A stretch of 64,000 bases of DNA from Acanthochromis polyacanthus (Eukaryota > Chordata > Actinopteri > Pomacentridae), in assembly GCF_021347895.1 (NCBI RefSeq), contig NC_067134.1, positions 27,564,152 to 27,628,151 on the forward strand, read 5' to 3'. How positions within the stretch are numbered: position 1 is the first letter of the stretch; every line of letters begins with the position of its first letter. The translations under genes and the position numbers were made by a program. The notes under the pieces were generated by a model. That model saw only the letters and a list, made by a program, of their open reading frames with translations, did not search any database and was not told where the DNA came from. Below are positions 13,101-22,599 of the stretch, in pieces.

Positions 13101-13402
13101 GCAGCATTGACGACTTCGGAAACATGACGACGGAGACGAGGAGCGAGATGCATTCAGGAAGCCCCGTGACCCGCGGCAACCCTCCGTCCTACGCAGACGT
13201 GGTGAGGGGTAGAGTTCCAACGGTGGCCGTGCCCCCCGAGGCCTCCACCGAGGAGCTGCTGAGAAGCTTCCAGCAGTCCTGGGCCGAGAGCCAAGGAGTT
13301 TTCCAGAACCTGGGATTCAGCGTCACGGAGCAGAGGACTTCTCAGATCGTAACGCACCAGCAGGAGACTGTCGTAACGGGTAAACTGAGCTGTGCCGCAT
13401 GA
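4160..13402 (+). CDS. xirp2: Xin actin-binding repeat-containing protein 2, giant Xin-repeat exon
   Basis: This single 9,243-bp exon (3,080 codons plus TGA) encodes the bulk of the long striated-muscle isoform, an actin-filament-binding scaffold of intercalated discs, myotendinous junctions and Z-disc-associated sites. It starts VDVDFNQFQW in phase 0. Counting from the first visible residue (exon A = 1), an FPPPPL EVH1/Mena-VASP-type site lies near 135, and the family block RLYKHIHPEVRKNLE near 180. 28 canonical Xin repeats (GDV..(6)..FETQPLD core) run from about 219 to 1233, the same number given for mammalian XIRP2. About 17 degenerate GD(V/I) repeats fill about 1266-1730. Polyproline tracts lie at about 1958-2051 and 2100. 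PYARKFKTPLMLAEERYRQQ near 2187 is almost identical to the mammalian sequence. A helical segment lies at about 2620-2710. A C-terminal NPPSYADVVRGR ... EELLRSFQQSWAES segment is diagnostic of XIRP2 rather than XIRP1. No frameshift or premature stop is visible. The natural stop lies inside this exon, so the long form lacks the LIM domain encoded downstream. Confidence 0.97.
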   Translation, partial: VDVDFNQFQWAPVNQSSKMSTAFTSYDTSSSVKTATASSVASASSVAHEAADHFPPPPLNLQVSQEVLHNVSSQPQGQVSQHKQTASKEHYFKYKSMAELKRLYKHIHPEVRKNLEAEFLSQLTEAEKAELESKEIVGDVQQACYMFENDGNNSSKSSSPDREYVEWDEILKGEVQSMRWMFENKPLDTIKDNTEDENEVRNNIAQQEIIAGKDVRYTAWMFETQPMDALGTETPDATEQSEKQADLARGDVRTATWLFETQPLDYLNKIYQEDEQEMDVTVSKDITGGDVKTARYLFETQHLDSLGKTETIEESHFLNLKSELEEIKGDVKTTTRLFETQPMCVIRGDSGEILEITTIRREETEKGDVKTSRWMFETQPLDMINKDPAKVKLICGISMEDNSQGGVNKGRWLFETKSLDTIKDEEWESSRRQKEEIIGADVRKHCLVFETQPMDTLKDNANARPLPSEEIVGGDVQSAKYLFETVPMENLKELQEVGKLQKMVASEEEKGDVRHQKWVFESQPLENIREEKKEITRTVNIEALDKGDVTNYKERFESMDLSKCEGTQRIQVEGVTSGSVKSNRVLFESSPMYAMQDSSGHYHEVKTVRREEIVKGDVRSCRWMFETRPIDEFDESINKFQIIKGISKQELESGDVKTAKWLFETQPLDAIKFFSNSEDEEQKTVEGIKVEKGDVKTCRWLFETQPMDVLYEKVEKSEADVELVQKGDVKTCTWLFETQTLDNIRDHSEAETILKTCTVKQEDIHGKDVRLARFLFETENLENITGEDSGSFRRVTEIDIQSGDVSRMKYIFENRSSDIMSSTSEETMQRLKTQQAEDIQRGNVIDCTWRFENQPIDAIRDDATEVREIRTVTDVKGGDVDKSRFIFETYSLDQIKEESTETDMSRLTSIFREEIERGDVKNYTMMFETQPLYAIRDKEGHYHEVTTVTKEEIMRGDVVGARWLFETKPLDSIRDSEEVYVIKAVTEEGVNKGDVSSARWKFETQPLDEITQEIKVRSKTVADIQGGDVKTNKQRFETDEMSQKYIRTVSVSEIQKGDVRSATWMFETRTIDEIHGDGAEYDGMERVTKEEVMKGDVKQSVWLFEKQPLDSIKESDGTELVVTKEEIPQADVKTTTWLFETTPFHEFNDSSVEKTEIIGKSIKETLEELYCQKMVDSQGILIEADEIGDVRMAKYKLMNQEAPEIQKEEIIRGDLSNIMMNLLNRRETTERVITIDKEERGNINTTVKQLFSQEKGISFEKEEIIRGDIQEAMNNLLKSEDSSKRGILIQEDEKGDVRMTIYSLLNKGERASMEKEDVVQGNVSKTLHRLLSNSGGEDSKKIRVGDTERGNVSFYSTCIESGALDYLKQLQYEPDEDQETVQKERIIGGDIEETKILLRKNQQQIGRTVAEVDIVPGDVHSIVKVFMTEPSVTYRNLEKQDIVKGDLSAALDSLTQAINQKVVLEKEEVVKGDIPTTLKSLEEAQHQGKEMEKPEIVRGDIRGALESLEKSAATKTEVTVEDLVPGDIKGTLKSLEEAKQAVKEVEKQEIVKGDIHTAMQSLHEASSDRKIYQHQVSEQGDVKATIQLLLEPTTSPRMQRRGSIEGDVKTSIKCLYEGQETAQVEKEEVVKGDVRGTIKCLMQRKQYTNPKRMHPPKKAKVPVKNPLTVKQVEHECFHEAKSESAADNAAPAVKNLSQSGESQKHTQRHHESKSLKTQVITQEDHSVTVAKTDNPAGASQHKSTKEQKQKVLPPQKIQAPKPIMIKNKQKMNNDQTEAKAADVNVIKEVQNTSQTNISNKQMHEIKTIKQVQTTVTEKTVHKQNVTASEQMLTSQKQTENKAVAQKQGVRNVKTDQRSLDMRGKGVNKKTKPEIHFPPPPSSPPPPSESELSLPPPPSPVAESPAPPSPTSRPSIMRQDSDLPPPPPPPPMESIKSEPDFFPPPPPPPPPSSMGGQDFLPPPPSQQELNAMPQAAPVKLGKPVGKPLFKVPKQPEPQKQPVQVKPKWQKKQPTPPPPPPQLPPDQETETPTEVKLQEMKQETTQQTETNFQATSTASPPTKIPSIPLVKPAQKESPQPPRKTFVPPIKLPPSPEPAPAAKPKPYARKFKTPLMLAEERYRQQKLEKEEKEMSRVTTPTSPPSNIHFSAATAELSETESAKKEATKAKTEEAKTVSKEGILAQESPVKKTPSQIPLSKPMISVENKKSSQGSLDKKRVSNKQSTEKILTSTDVVKKGPKNQAASVPHREASNNEVRSCSSVVTSSVTEEQQFIKKSSSRSVAAAQSAVHENVNLQSQAAVTLKPEDVKNINVALTQEGKMSPSQPTKIPKVTPSFKVKTFKMPTEKKEEKRDSLGQKEAAKSEMHSQLEKSNVSHKHETQVNLESNQLTSVRIETEVKVKEKKSQMVPPVKEAEAEMRKGKPVQKNESEVKPSVTVLMPKVAKITSAATHEGRGHVSVSHSQQSMKAEHVQRHEEVAVIQQSVQRQEAVQMQKQQTKLQATEKMQMKSKVEPQDVLVKGTGKMTHKDEAHQEEITDSEKCSVMQKLLAQMKELEGTPSKIDSNAVRMIIGDVPDWVMGSDEKKNLSEIAKQKSKKKLKEMMVYVTNIVQAKLTFLEKTLTAVKKEGEKEEVPVPPPVPQKPDKKVFSAATTKVSKISIGSSKTDKKVVVEEKKSIQQSKGHHELSEVADQRVSSPLASIRTPSPTFITIESRKVDSPLRVTPSPPPYKSVGTPPPPPRKSYTPTSTFSRATPSPTLSRSEKLMKLRDTTSKLSRGFTPPPPMPVPEFFAAERERTSSFSDRETPIERTEHELVDVTEMVDSMTTVKDKKSFFEDAQKAEVNKTYFRKDPIDIPERLGPDAEEAVQTVTIDLLKEDLPKVDLSKLVNRFESPKPKVYARKEPIVISERLGSDTEDAEAEPHTPRTEEIPTFNVKAIKDVFETGEHSSQAARELREQIERREPESACSEPLGHSHMTSVTEQFCSIDDFGNMTTETRSEMHSGSPVTRGNPPSYADVVRGRVPTVAVPPEASTEELLRSFQQSWAESQGVFQNLGFSVTEQRTSQIVTHQQETVVTGKLSCAA
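4562..7606 (+). repeat. Array of 28 canonical Xin repeats (protein-coding)
   Basis: The consensus is (E)(I)xxGDVkxxxWLFETQPLDxI, repeated every 30-45 residues. I counted 28 copies by eye. The best matches include GDVKTAKWLFETQPLDAIK and GDVKTCRWLFETQPMDVLY. Diverged copies keep the G-D-V and F-E pairs (copy 12 GDVTNYKERFESMDL, copy 25 GDVKTNKQRFETDEM). Known role: each Xin repeat contributes to F-actin binding. Divergence is uneven, with the weakest copies at 1, 12, 19 and 25. Confidence 0.95.
7703..9096 (+). repeat. Second array of about 17 degenerate Xin-like repeats (protein-coding)
   Basis: After the canonical array the G-D-V/I heads continue every 25-40 residues, but the W-L-F-E-T-Q tail is replaced by a leucine pattern, (E)IVKGDIxxALxSLxxA. 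Examples are EIVRGDIRGALESLEKS and EVVKGDIPTTLKSLEEA. The last two copies (GDVKTSIKCLYEG, GDVRGTIKCL) lead into the basic linker. The same layout is present in mammalian XIRP2, so the array is old. Its function is not established; whether it still binds actin is unknown. Confidence 0.85.
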
Positions 13403-14444
13403 GGAAGCCCAGCGTGCCTGACGGTGTGCTTTGTGTGACGATTTTAAAGCATCAACTGCATCGTGTGGAAAGAAAAGAGGCATTAACATTGGTTTGACAC
13501 TGGTATTTATGCCAATTGATTTTTTAGTTTTATTGACATGTTTTCCCTGATTTTAAATGTTCCCACTAAAACAGTCTAGGTGCTGGCAGCTTCACACTTT
13601 TTAATATTCACAGGTTGCATTTCGTTGTGTTTATTCGTGCCTCTGATGTGTGAAGCTGGCATCGACGCTAACATATTGAACTAATATTTCTCCTGCATGG
13701 GTGTGGGATGCTGTTTTCTCAGTGGGGCGGCGTACAACTGCTTGAAATGTCTCCAGAAAGAAGAAAATAACATGTTTCATTTTCACTTTCTTGTTGTCCA
13801 AAATGGGGTATAACAATGAAATAACTACACTGTTGAACACCTTGGAGACCTGCATTGTGTCGTGTGATGGAAATTAACACTTCCCTTCTGCAATTTAACC
13901 ATTTAACTCCAACACATGAAAGGTTTTGGTCTTTTTTTTGTCATTATTTTTAATAATTTCATGGGAATTTTCCTGGAAAGAGTGAAACATTGCTTCATTA
14001 ATACCTTTCTGTGAGAATCTTAACTCTCCATCTATGTCAAATTGTAATTAGAACTCACATAAATTGATACGAACAAGTCTATTTAAAGAGTGACACATGA
14101 TTTTAGAGTCACCACACTGTACCGACAAAATACCGCAGTCTTTCTTGAGTGTTTTAGAAATGGTGTGACTTTTACAGCTGCTGCCTCACTCAGTCTGTTG
14201 TTGTCAGCGCTGAGCGGTGGCTAAACTTTAAACGAGTGAGTCACCTTGAAGATGTAGCTAAAGCCCACAATCCAAGAAAATCTCAGGAAATGGAGGGAAA
14301 GTTAACGTTACATCATCCTGTAGTTGTTGCAGTGGAGGAAGTTGTGCAGAAGCCAACAAAAGTGGAAAAAATAGCAAAATAATAAGAATAAAAGAGCTAT
14401 ATATGGCTTAAAACCAAAGCAAGATCAATGAAATAAGGACCTAA
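13403..14444 (+). other. Probable 3' UTR of the long xirp2 form, then non-coding sequence
   Basis: After the stop TGA there is no splice donor obviously needed for the long form. The first AATAAA I find is at 14387-14392, about 990 bp after the stop, just before a dispersed repeat. Whether the long transcript really ends there is inference. No other feature is seen. Confidence 0.4.
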
Positions 14445-14975
14445 TCATCAATTAGCCGATTAGCTAACATAATGTAGCATTAGAACACAGCCTTGGTGTG
14501 ACGATAGTAACACGTCAGTCCAGAGGGCTGAAGTCCTGATTCAGTCTTTAATAACAAGAAACTTCCACAGGATAACCTGCTTCACACCTCTGAATAATCC
14601 TGGTCCATGGCTGACATTTTTACCTGTCAAACCTCAGTTACGTAAAGGTCGAGTACGAGATTCTAAAAGTCAAATTTAGGGAACATCACCTCACACTCCG
14701 CTAGCTGTCTGTCTGGTTCATGTGCTAAAAAGAACAATCCAGTGTTCAGAAAGAAATGGACAGTACTGTTTAAAAGTTTGGGAACACCCAGTCACCTCAG
14801 ACAAATTTTATCCATGTGCTAGCATAACTGCACAAGGGTTTTCTAATCATCAATGAGCCAATTAGCTAACACAACGTAGCATTAGAGCACAGGAGTGATG
14901 GTTGCTGGAAATGTTCCTCTGTACCCCTATGGAGATATTCCATTAAACATTTCCATTTCCAGAATTACATTTTTG
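14445..14975 (+). repeat. Dispersed repeat RA, copy 1
   Basis: The segment recurs inverted at 30245-30845 and in part at 19035-19285. It contains two similar 45-nt blocks (TAATCATCAATTAGCCGATT at about 14448 and the same with small changes at about 14844). A central part includes GCTAGCTGTCTGTCTGGTTC, and it has an outer AAAAGTTTGGG block like the ends of fish Tc1-like MITEs. The class is uncertain and no coding sequence is present. Confidence 0.7.
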
Positions 14976-15207
14976 TGTGTAATTTATTCTAGATTTCATG
15001 ATTCTTTCCAGGAAATTACCTAGAAATGTTTTACACTGCAAAAACTCAAAATCTTACCAAGTCTATTCGTCTTATTTTTAGTCAAAATTTCTCATCCCCC
15101 CTTGATTTAAGATAAATTCACTTAACAAGAGACATTTCTATCTTGTTCAGTCAAACAATCTTGAAATTATCTTGCTGCGAGTTGAATTTTACAAGAAAAT
15201 TCGAAAT

Positions 15208-15873
15208 AAGTTTAGCCCTCGTGTCGTCCTGAGGGTCAAAATTGACCCGTTTTAAAGTTTGAAAAAGTGAAAAAAAAAAATTATATGTTCACAGTGAAGC
15301 TTGCGATGTCCACATTTTCAACATTTCTGGAAAACAAAACAACAAAAACATGAGACAAATGACAAAAATCAGACAAAAAACCAACAAGAATGAGACACAA
15401 AATGACAAAAATCAGATAAATGACACAAAAAAAACAAAAAAAGAGACATTTTTGAACATTTTTTGGTGTAAATAAAGAAAAGTTTAAAAAAATGTTTCTT
15501 TAAGACCATTCACAAAAAAAAATCAACCAAAATCCAGCGAAATTCGCTGGATTTTGGTTGATTTTTTTTTGTGAATGGTCTTAAAGAAAATATTAGAAGT
15601 TTTACTGATATATATTTAATCACCTTAGATATTTTTGAGGATTTTTTCGTAGGTTTTTACTCATTTTTTGAAAATATTTACAAGAATTTTCTTGCCAAAT
15701 TTGGGAGACTTTTTTAAAATAATTTTTTTAAGAATTATTGGAATTTTCTCCCTGAAGGTTTTGCAAATTTTCAGAAATTTGAGGGATTTTTTTGCTGATT
15801 TTTTGGGGGATTTTATTCAGACAAGAAAACAATATTTTTTGGTGCCTGTAAATGAGGACAACAGGAGGGTTAA
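15208..15873 (+). mobile_element. piggyBac-like MITE, copy 1
   Basis: The left end reads (TTAG)CCCTCGTGTCGTCCTGAGG, and the right end GAGGACAACAGGAGGGTTAA gives a TTAA junction at the right. A long central palindrome (15495-15589) separates two AT-rich halves. Other copies lie at 29200-29716 and 52954-53476. CCC...GGG ends at TTAA are the mark of piggyBac-type elements. No transposase is encoded. Oddly, it also carries a short GACAAAAATGAGACA-type array (about 15350-15445), the same motif as in the hAT-like E elements. Confidence 0.7.
15495..15589. repeat. Near-perfect 47-bp-arm palindrome inside the MITE
   Basis: The left arm begins TTTCTTTAAGACCATTCAC and passes through ATCAACCAAAATCCAGCGAA to a centre at about 15541. 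The right arm returns as TTCGCTGGATTTTGGTTGAT ... GTGAATGGTCTTAAAGAAA. The transcript would form a long hairpin. Confidence 0.9.
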
Positions 15874-16216
15874 TACATCTCAAATTAGGAGGTTACACGA
15901 AAGCGAAAATCTATTTTTGAGTGAACTTTTTTTTTTTTTTAGCATATCTGGCTTATTTTAAGACACCTAAAGTTGACAGTCCTGGTAAAATGTCGCTTAA
16001 ATTACGTTTTTCCAGCTACTTTTAAGCTCTCGATATTCTAAATGTCAGATCTTATTTCAAGGAATTTTACCAATCCATTTTTCACTTGTTCTATTGGCAG
16101 ATTTTTCACTTATTTCAATATAAAAGTTCCTTGAAATAAGTTTTTTTCCTTGTTTTGAGAGGGGCATTTTTTTTATTCCACCACCGTGTGTTTAATTTTT
16201 GCCATTTTCTTTGCAG

Positions 16217-17946
<1,730 letters not shown>

Positions 17947-18291
17947 ATTCAGCCCTTTCAGCGAATAAACAGGCGACGTGTAACTTCACATTTCTGTCCA
18001 TGGAGAGATGAACTGCTCTGATTTCATTTAGTGTTTTTCTACTGACACCCTCTTTCCTTCTGTATCCAGCTTTGTTTGATGCTGATTGATGCACCTGGCG
18101 TGCACAGAAATGGAAATTCGTTCCTGTATGTTTGTGTTTTTTGCTGACTGATCTGAACAGGGCTGTGCATTCATTGCAAACCCTGTTTTTTTTCTTCGAA
18201 TGAATGCCCGTCAGCTTTCTTTTGTGTCTGAATAAAGAGTTTCCCCTCTTTTTTTTCTTCATTTCTATTTGACTTTCTGGTTGAAATAAAG
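17947..18291 (+). other. xirp2 3' UTR with two polyadenylation signals
   Basis: AATAAA occurs at 18231-18236 and again at 18286-18291, 285-340 nt after the stop. This is a normal end for the short (LIM) transcript. Confidence 0.75.
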
Positions 18292-19034
18292 CTTCACAAA
18301 CTCGACACTGTATGACTTTGTAATCACTGAGTGCCTGGACAAGCCAAGAGGGAGCAGTGATGGTGCTTAGCTGGATCCCCTGAGTGATGTACAGCCTACC
18401 TAGATAACACAGTCCGGCTCAGATCTCTTTGGTGAAAGGCGTATTGATTTTCGCTGATAGAGCAGGCCTGTTGTAGGAGTTACAGATTTTTCCATTAGGT
18501 GGCTTTTGTCACCTCTGACAGATTTTTATTCCCCAGCTCCAACATGCGGGGTAATTGGCTGCAAACAGAATATACTGCAGTGTTAATTACAGCGGCCCAA
18601 AAACACCGTACATTAGTGTCAGGAAAGTGATGGCTTCACAGATTGTGCGCGGGTCACGCTGCATTGTGCTGACGGATTCTTTAAGTTCACTTAAGCGCTG
18701 TTGCTGGTTCAATAATTTAGCATCCTCTGCTGAAATGCTGCGTGGCATCTTTTTAATTGGGGTGTTTTTTTTTCTCCCTAAGACCGCTTTTCATTGACAA
18801 TTCAAAGTAGATGCAATTTTCCAAGTTTTTAATCGTTTCATCTCGCTGCCAAACAATTATACAACCAGACAGCCACCCATCCGGACAGATAATAAAGATA
18901 AAACAGCCAGACTGGTGTTAAAATGTACAATTAGCGTGCACAAGTAACTGTAAGGATCATCTTTTTTCCCTGAGTCTGTCTTAAAGCAAAAAGATAAATG
19001 TGCACAGACAGTAACAGTAGCAAGAAAAAGGAGT
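18292..19034. other. Intergenic, no feature recognised
   Basis: No repeat family, RNA gene or coding segment was recognised. Confidence 0.4.
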
Positions 19035-19285
19035 TGGAATGATCTGCGTTTATGCCACCGTCACTTAGAAATGTCCTTATTTTGGAAAGAAAGGACGTTT
19101 TTTCTCAATGAAGATAGCATTAAATGAATGATAAATCCAGTGTAGACATAGTTAATGTGGTAAATGACTGTTCTAGCTGTAAATGTTTAATGGAATATCT
19201 CCATAGGGGTACAGAGGAACATTTCCAACAACCATCACTCCTGTGTTCTAATGCTACATTGTGTTAGCTAATGGTGCTGAAAGGT
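19035..19285 (-). repeat. Dispersed repeat RA, partial copy
   Basis: The segment from CACTTAGAAATGTCCTTATT through GATAAATCCAGTGTAGACAT to CTAATGCTACATTGTGTTAG matches 30275-30485 almost base for base, and is the reverse complement of the end of copy 1 (14858-14950). The unit breaks off at about 19285. Confidence 0.75.
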
Positions 19286-19631
19286 GTTGTATATTTGAAG
19301 GTGGAGTGGGCGTTATGTCTGCAATATCACTGGACAAAAAAATCCACCATGACCCTACGGCATTGTGTAATTCAACTGTAAACTTCTGCACCTCGGGCCC
19401 CGTTGCCGATGGAAACCCTATGCTAAGAGGAGTTCTTATGAATAGTGACCTGTACACAAACCTATGTAAGTGAGTTTTGAACTGTGATTCATTCTGGCTA
19501 CGAGTCGTCTACCACCAAACCACGGTGCCTGATCGATGCTGGTCGGTTTTTATCCAAACAAGCCGGTGGCAGCGGACGTTCCTTCATCATCCGTCTGAGA
19601 AACAACATTTGTTGACGAGGATCTGAACACT

Positions 19632-20240
19632 CCACAGTGCTGCTGGGAAGATGTTTTGCGGCTTGACGAAACAACTTGCAGTTCTCTGAAAATCCGAAGT
19701 TTAAATCAATCCACTGGACTTGAAGAAAGTTCCTTGAAGACGTTTCACCTCTCATCCAAGAGGCTTCTTCAGTTCTGGTGGTGGTTGGTGTTGCCTCAGC
19801 TTTTAAACCTCTGAGGTGTGTCCAGGGCTGTTATTCCAGTGACCAATACCAAGACTCATCTGTCCACTCAACGATGGGTTTTGGGTCAGATGAGTTTTGG
19901 TATCGGTCGCTGGAATAATATCCCTGGACACACCTCAGAGGTTTAAAAGCTGAGGCAACACCCACCACCACCAGAACTGAAGAAGCCTCTTGGATGAGAG
20001 GTGAAACGTCTTCAAGGAACTTTCTTCAAGTCCAGTGGATTGATTTAAACTACTTCGGATAACCATGACCTGGATGAATGAGAACCTACACAGACAGTTC
20101 TCTGAAAGGAAACGTCATCCTAAAGGTGAAGCACGGTGGCGGCATCATCATGACTTCTTTGGACAGTCCACCACCGTGGCCTCGCAAATGGATTCCCTGT
20201 TTTATCACGGTGTCTTCCAGGATAGCATCAAGCCGTAGTA
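19632..20240 (+). pseudogene. Tc1-like transposase remnant, split by an inverted-repeat insertion
   Basis: Before the insertion the frame reads CCWEDVLRLDETTCSSLK, matching the VLWSDETKIELFG block around the second catalytic Asp of Tc1 transposases. After it, GNVILKVKHGGGIIMTSL matches the Tc1 VKHGGGSIM block. The frame then decays with stops. The insertion at 19692-20094 falls exactly between these two parts and duplicated 13 bp. A second remnant of the same family lies at 51160-51402 on the minus strand. The element is dead. Confidence 0.75.
19692..20094. mobile_element. 403-bp insertion made of a long inverted repeat
   Basis: The arms at 19704-19862 and 19888-20048 (about 160 bp) are near-perfect inverted copies, separated by about 25 bp. 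The arms contain the fish repeat text ACGTTTCACCTCTCATCCAA and its complement. The insertion is flanked by the 13-bp direct duplication CAGTTCTCTGAAA (19679-19691 and 20095-20107), which marks it as a genuine insertion into the Tc1 remnant. Foldback or Penelope-like origin is possible; the class is not decided. Confidence 0.75.
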
Positions 20241-21738
20241 GAAGCTGAGCGATTCACCTGACATCCTGAAGATCTGGATGAGCTCAGGCAGTTCTGAGAG
20301 GAAGAACATGAGGTAACAGCTCCTGGAAACACTCGTTTAAAGTTATTGCTGCTGAGGGAGGTTTGACCTGTTATTAAATCCAAGGTTTCACTTACTGTTT
20401 CCCTCAGCACTGTTAAGGTTCAATGGGTGAGTTCAGTGAGGACGCAAAAACCATTTCACACCTTGTGCTGCTCTGTACTTGTGCCTTAGATGAAGATCAG
20501 ATTCCATTCGATGACCATTTAAAGCCAGACATCATCTCATTCTTCACACACTTTGCCCCAGTTCATAAATCTCCTCCGGTGTAATTAACACAGGACAAAA
20601 TCTACCGCTCTGAATGTCCTGAAATGCATTAGCTGGGTTTTAAAGCACAAGTTTTAGAATTAAAAAAACCACCTGGAGGTGTGGAATGAGAAAAAAAGTG
20701 ATCTTTGCAGACCTGTGCGGCCCGCTGCTCCTCTCCGCCTGCCAGCAGCTGGAGGCTACATTAGCTGCTACCAGAATAAAACACCTGAATCAAAGTGTCA
20801 GCGCTCGGGTTGCGCTGTGTGAAATGAAAGCAACAGGTTTTTGGCACGGAGGAATGAGTGGAATAAAAATGACTGATATCAAAGGAAATTTGCCCAGATT
20901 TTGAGCAAATATTTATAGATTTTTATATATCTAGGACTAAAAATATTGATATTTCTTCACATGAATGCTTGTAATCAGTAGAAATATTAGTCCGGGCAGT
21001 TTCTCAGCATTTTCATTCTGGTAGAAACATGCCTCCTGCTTTGATGTTCTAAATTTTTAACTACCAGCAGCCGATTCGCTCCTGCCAACGGACCAAATAA
21101 ATATCAAGAGAAGTGAAGAAAGTCTGGTCCAGCTTACGACTTTCAGGGTCTGCTGCAGCTTTCTGTTTGCCAGAAACCACAGGGCTCGTTCAGAGGTGTT
21201 TCAGAGCTGTTCTGGCAGCGTGAACAGGACCGGCAGCACATCAGGCAGCATGTTCTGGCTCTTCGGTGTGTTTCTTTAGAGCACCAGTGTCTCGGGGTCG
21301 AATCCATTTGGGAGCCTTCCTTACATGTCATTTTCTCCCTTTAAAAACCAAATTTCCTCTTTAATTATAAAACGAGCTGAAAACCATAATAATTGCATGT
21401 CTTTGTTGCGTCCCCACGCTGCAGCCCAGCTCGGGGACCAAAAGAGAACGTTTTGTGCTTAAAAGATTTTGAAGAAAAGCGATTGATTGGTTAAAGACGG
21501 AGGGTGTTCTGAAGCTTTGAATGCACTGCTGCACAGAGAGAGGAAGTGGGATCTGTCTCCATTCTGTTAAACAGTGGTAGCATTAGGAAGTCGTCTTTTC
21601 ACAGCCATACACAGAAACTTACTATTGATTTCAGTATTGATTAGTGTAGCCATTAGTTCCCCCAATAAATCAATTACTATTTCAATTTAATGAGTCAAAA
21701 GTGTTGATATTTGATTTGTTGTTAAACTAGCTCTAGGT
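20241..21738. other. Intergenic, no feature recognised
   Basis: I found no named repeat, exon or RNA gene. Open frames here are short and lack family features. Confidence 0.4.
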
Positions 21739-22360
21739 GGGATGGATGGATGGATGATGGATGGATGAATGGATGATGGATGGATGGATGCTAAATGGAT
21801 GGATGGATGGATGAATTCATTGATGGATGGATGGATGGATGGATGGATGATGGATGGATGGATGCTAAATGGATGGATGGATGGATTAATTCATTGATGG
21901 ATGGATGGATGGATGATGGATGGATGAATTCATGGATGGGTGGATGGATGGATGGATGGATGGATGGATGGATGAATTTGTGGATGGATGGATGGATGGA
22001 TGGATGGATGGATGGATGAATTCATGGATGGATGGATGGATGGATGGATGGATGGATGGATGCTAAATGGATGGATGGATGGATGATGGATGAATTCATG
22101 GATGGATGGATGGATGTTTGGATGGATGCTAAATGGATGGATGGATGGATGAATTCATTGATGGATGGATGGATGATGGATGGATGGATGGATGGATGGA
22201 TGGATGATGGATGGATGAATTCATGGATGGATGACGGATGGATGGATGGATGCTAAATGGATGGATGAATAGATGTTTGGATGGATGGATGATAAATGGG
22301 TGGATGATTCATGGGTGGATGAATGAATGGATGGATGGATGAATTCATGGATGGATAGAT
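21739..22360 (+). repeat. (GGAT)n tetranucleotide array with higher-order structure
   Basis: About 620 bp of GGAT units are interrupted in a regular way by ATGCTAAATGG and by GATGAATTCATGG / GATGAATTCATTG inserts, giving higher-order blocks of roughly 60-110 bp. EcoRI-like GAATTC recurs many times. The continuous M-D-G-W-M open frames are a by-product of the 12-nt frame period, not a gene. Confidence 0.95.
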
Positions 22361-22599
22361 GCCCCATTTTAAATGCATTTTTGTGTGTTATTATTATTAT
22401 TACTACTATCTTTCTTTACTGATGTAAATTCTTCTTGTCTGGCAGCATGTGTGTGGGTGGTGTGGGTTGACTCATGGTTTAGTTTCTGATTATAAATACC
22501 AGAAAAATATCTTCATTTTGCAATAAAATATGTTTATTAAAAAAGCAGCAGCATCCCGTCATTCCGCTGCTTCTTTCCAGCCCAGATGCCATCAGATCA

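Larger units (their letters stand above)
15031..16170 (+). repeat. Dispersed fish repeat RG, copy 1 (interrupted by MITE)
   Basis: It begins CACTGCAAAAACTCAAAATC and ends CTTGTTTTGAGAGGGGCATT. The same element lies in the opposite orientation at 52735-53520. It is interrupted by a piggyBac-like MITE at 15208-15873. It ends 46 bp before the acceptor of the LIM exon, so it forms most of the intron upstream of that exon. Confidence 0.7.

Noticed and set aside
18555..18797. 80-residue plus-strand frame after xirp2.
   Set aside because: No family features, no splice or promoter context, and length expected by chance.
19999..20030. Hammerhead-ribozyme-like text (GGATGAGAGGTGAAACGTC), as in Penelope-like elements.
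   Set aside because: The CUGAUGA core is not intact (UUGGAUGA) and stem II is minimal. I cannot support a ribozyme; the segment is kept as part of the inverted repeat.
21795..22256. Two 74-residue frames made of M-D-G-W units.
   Set aside because: Direct translation of the GGAT tetranucleotide. No gene features.
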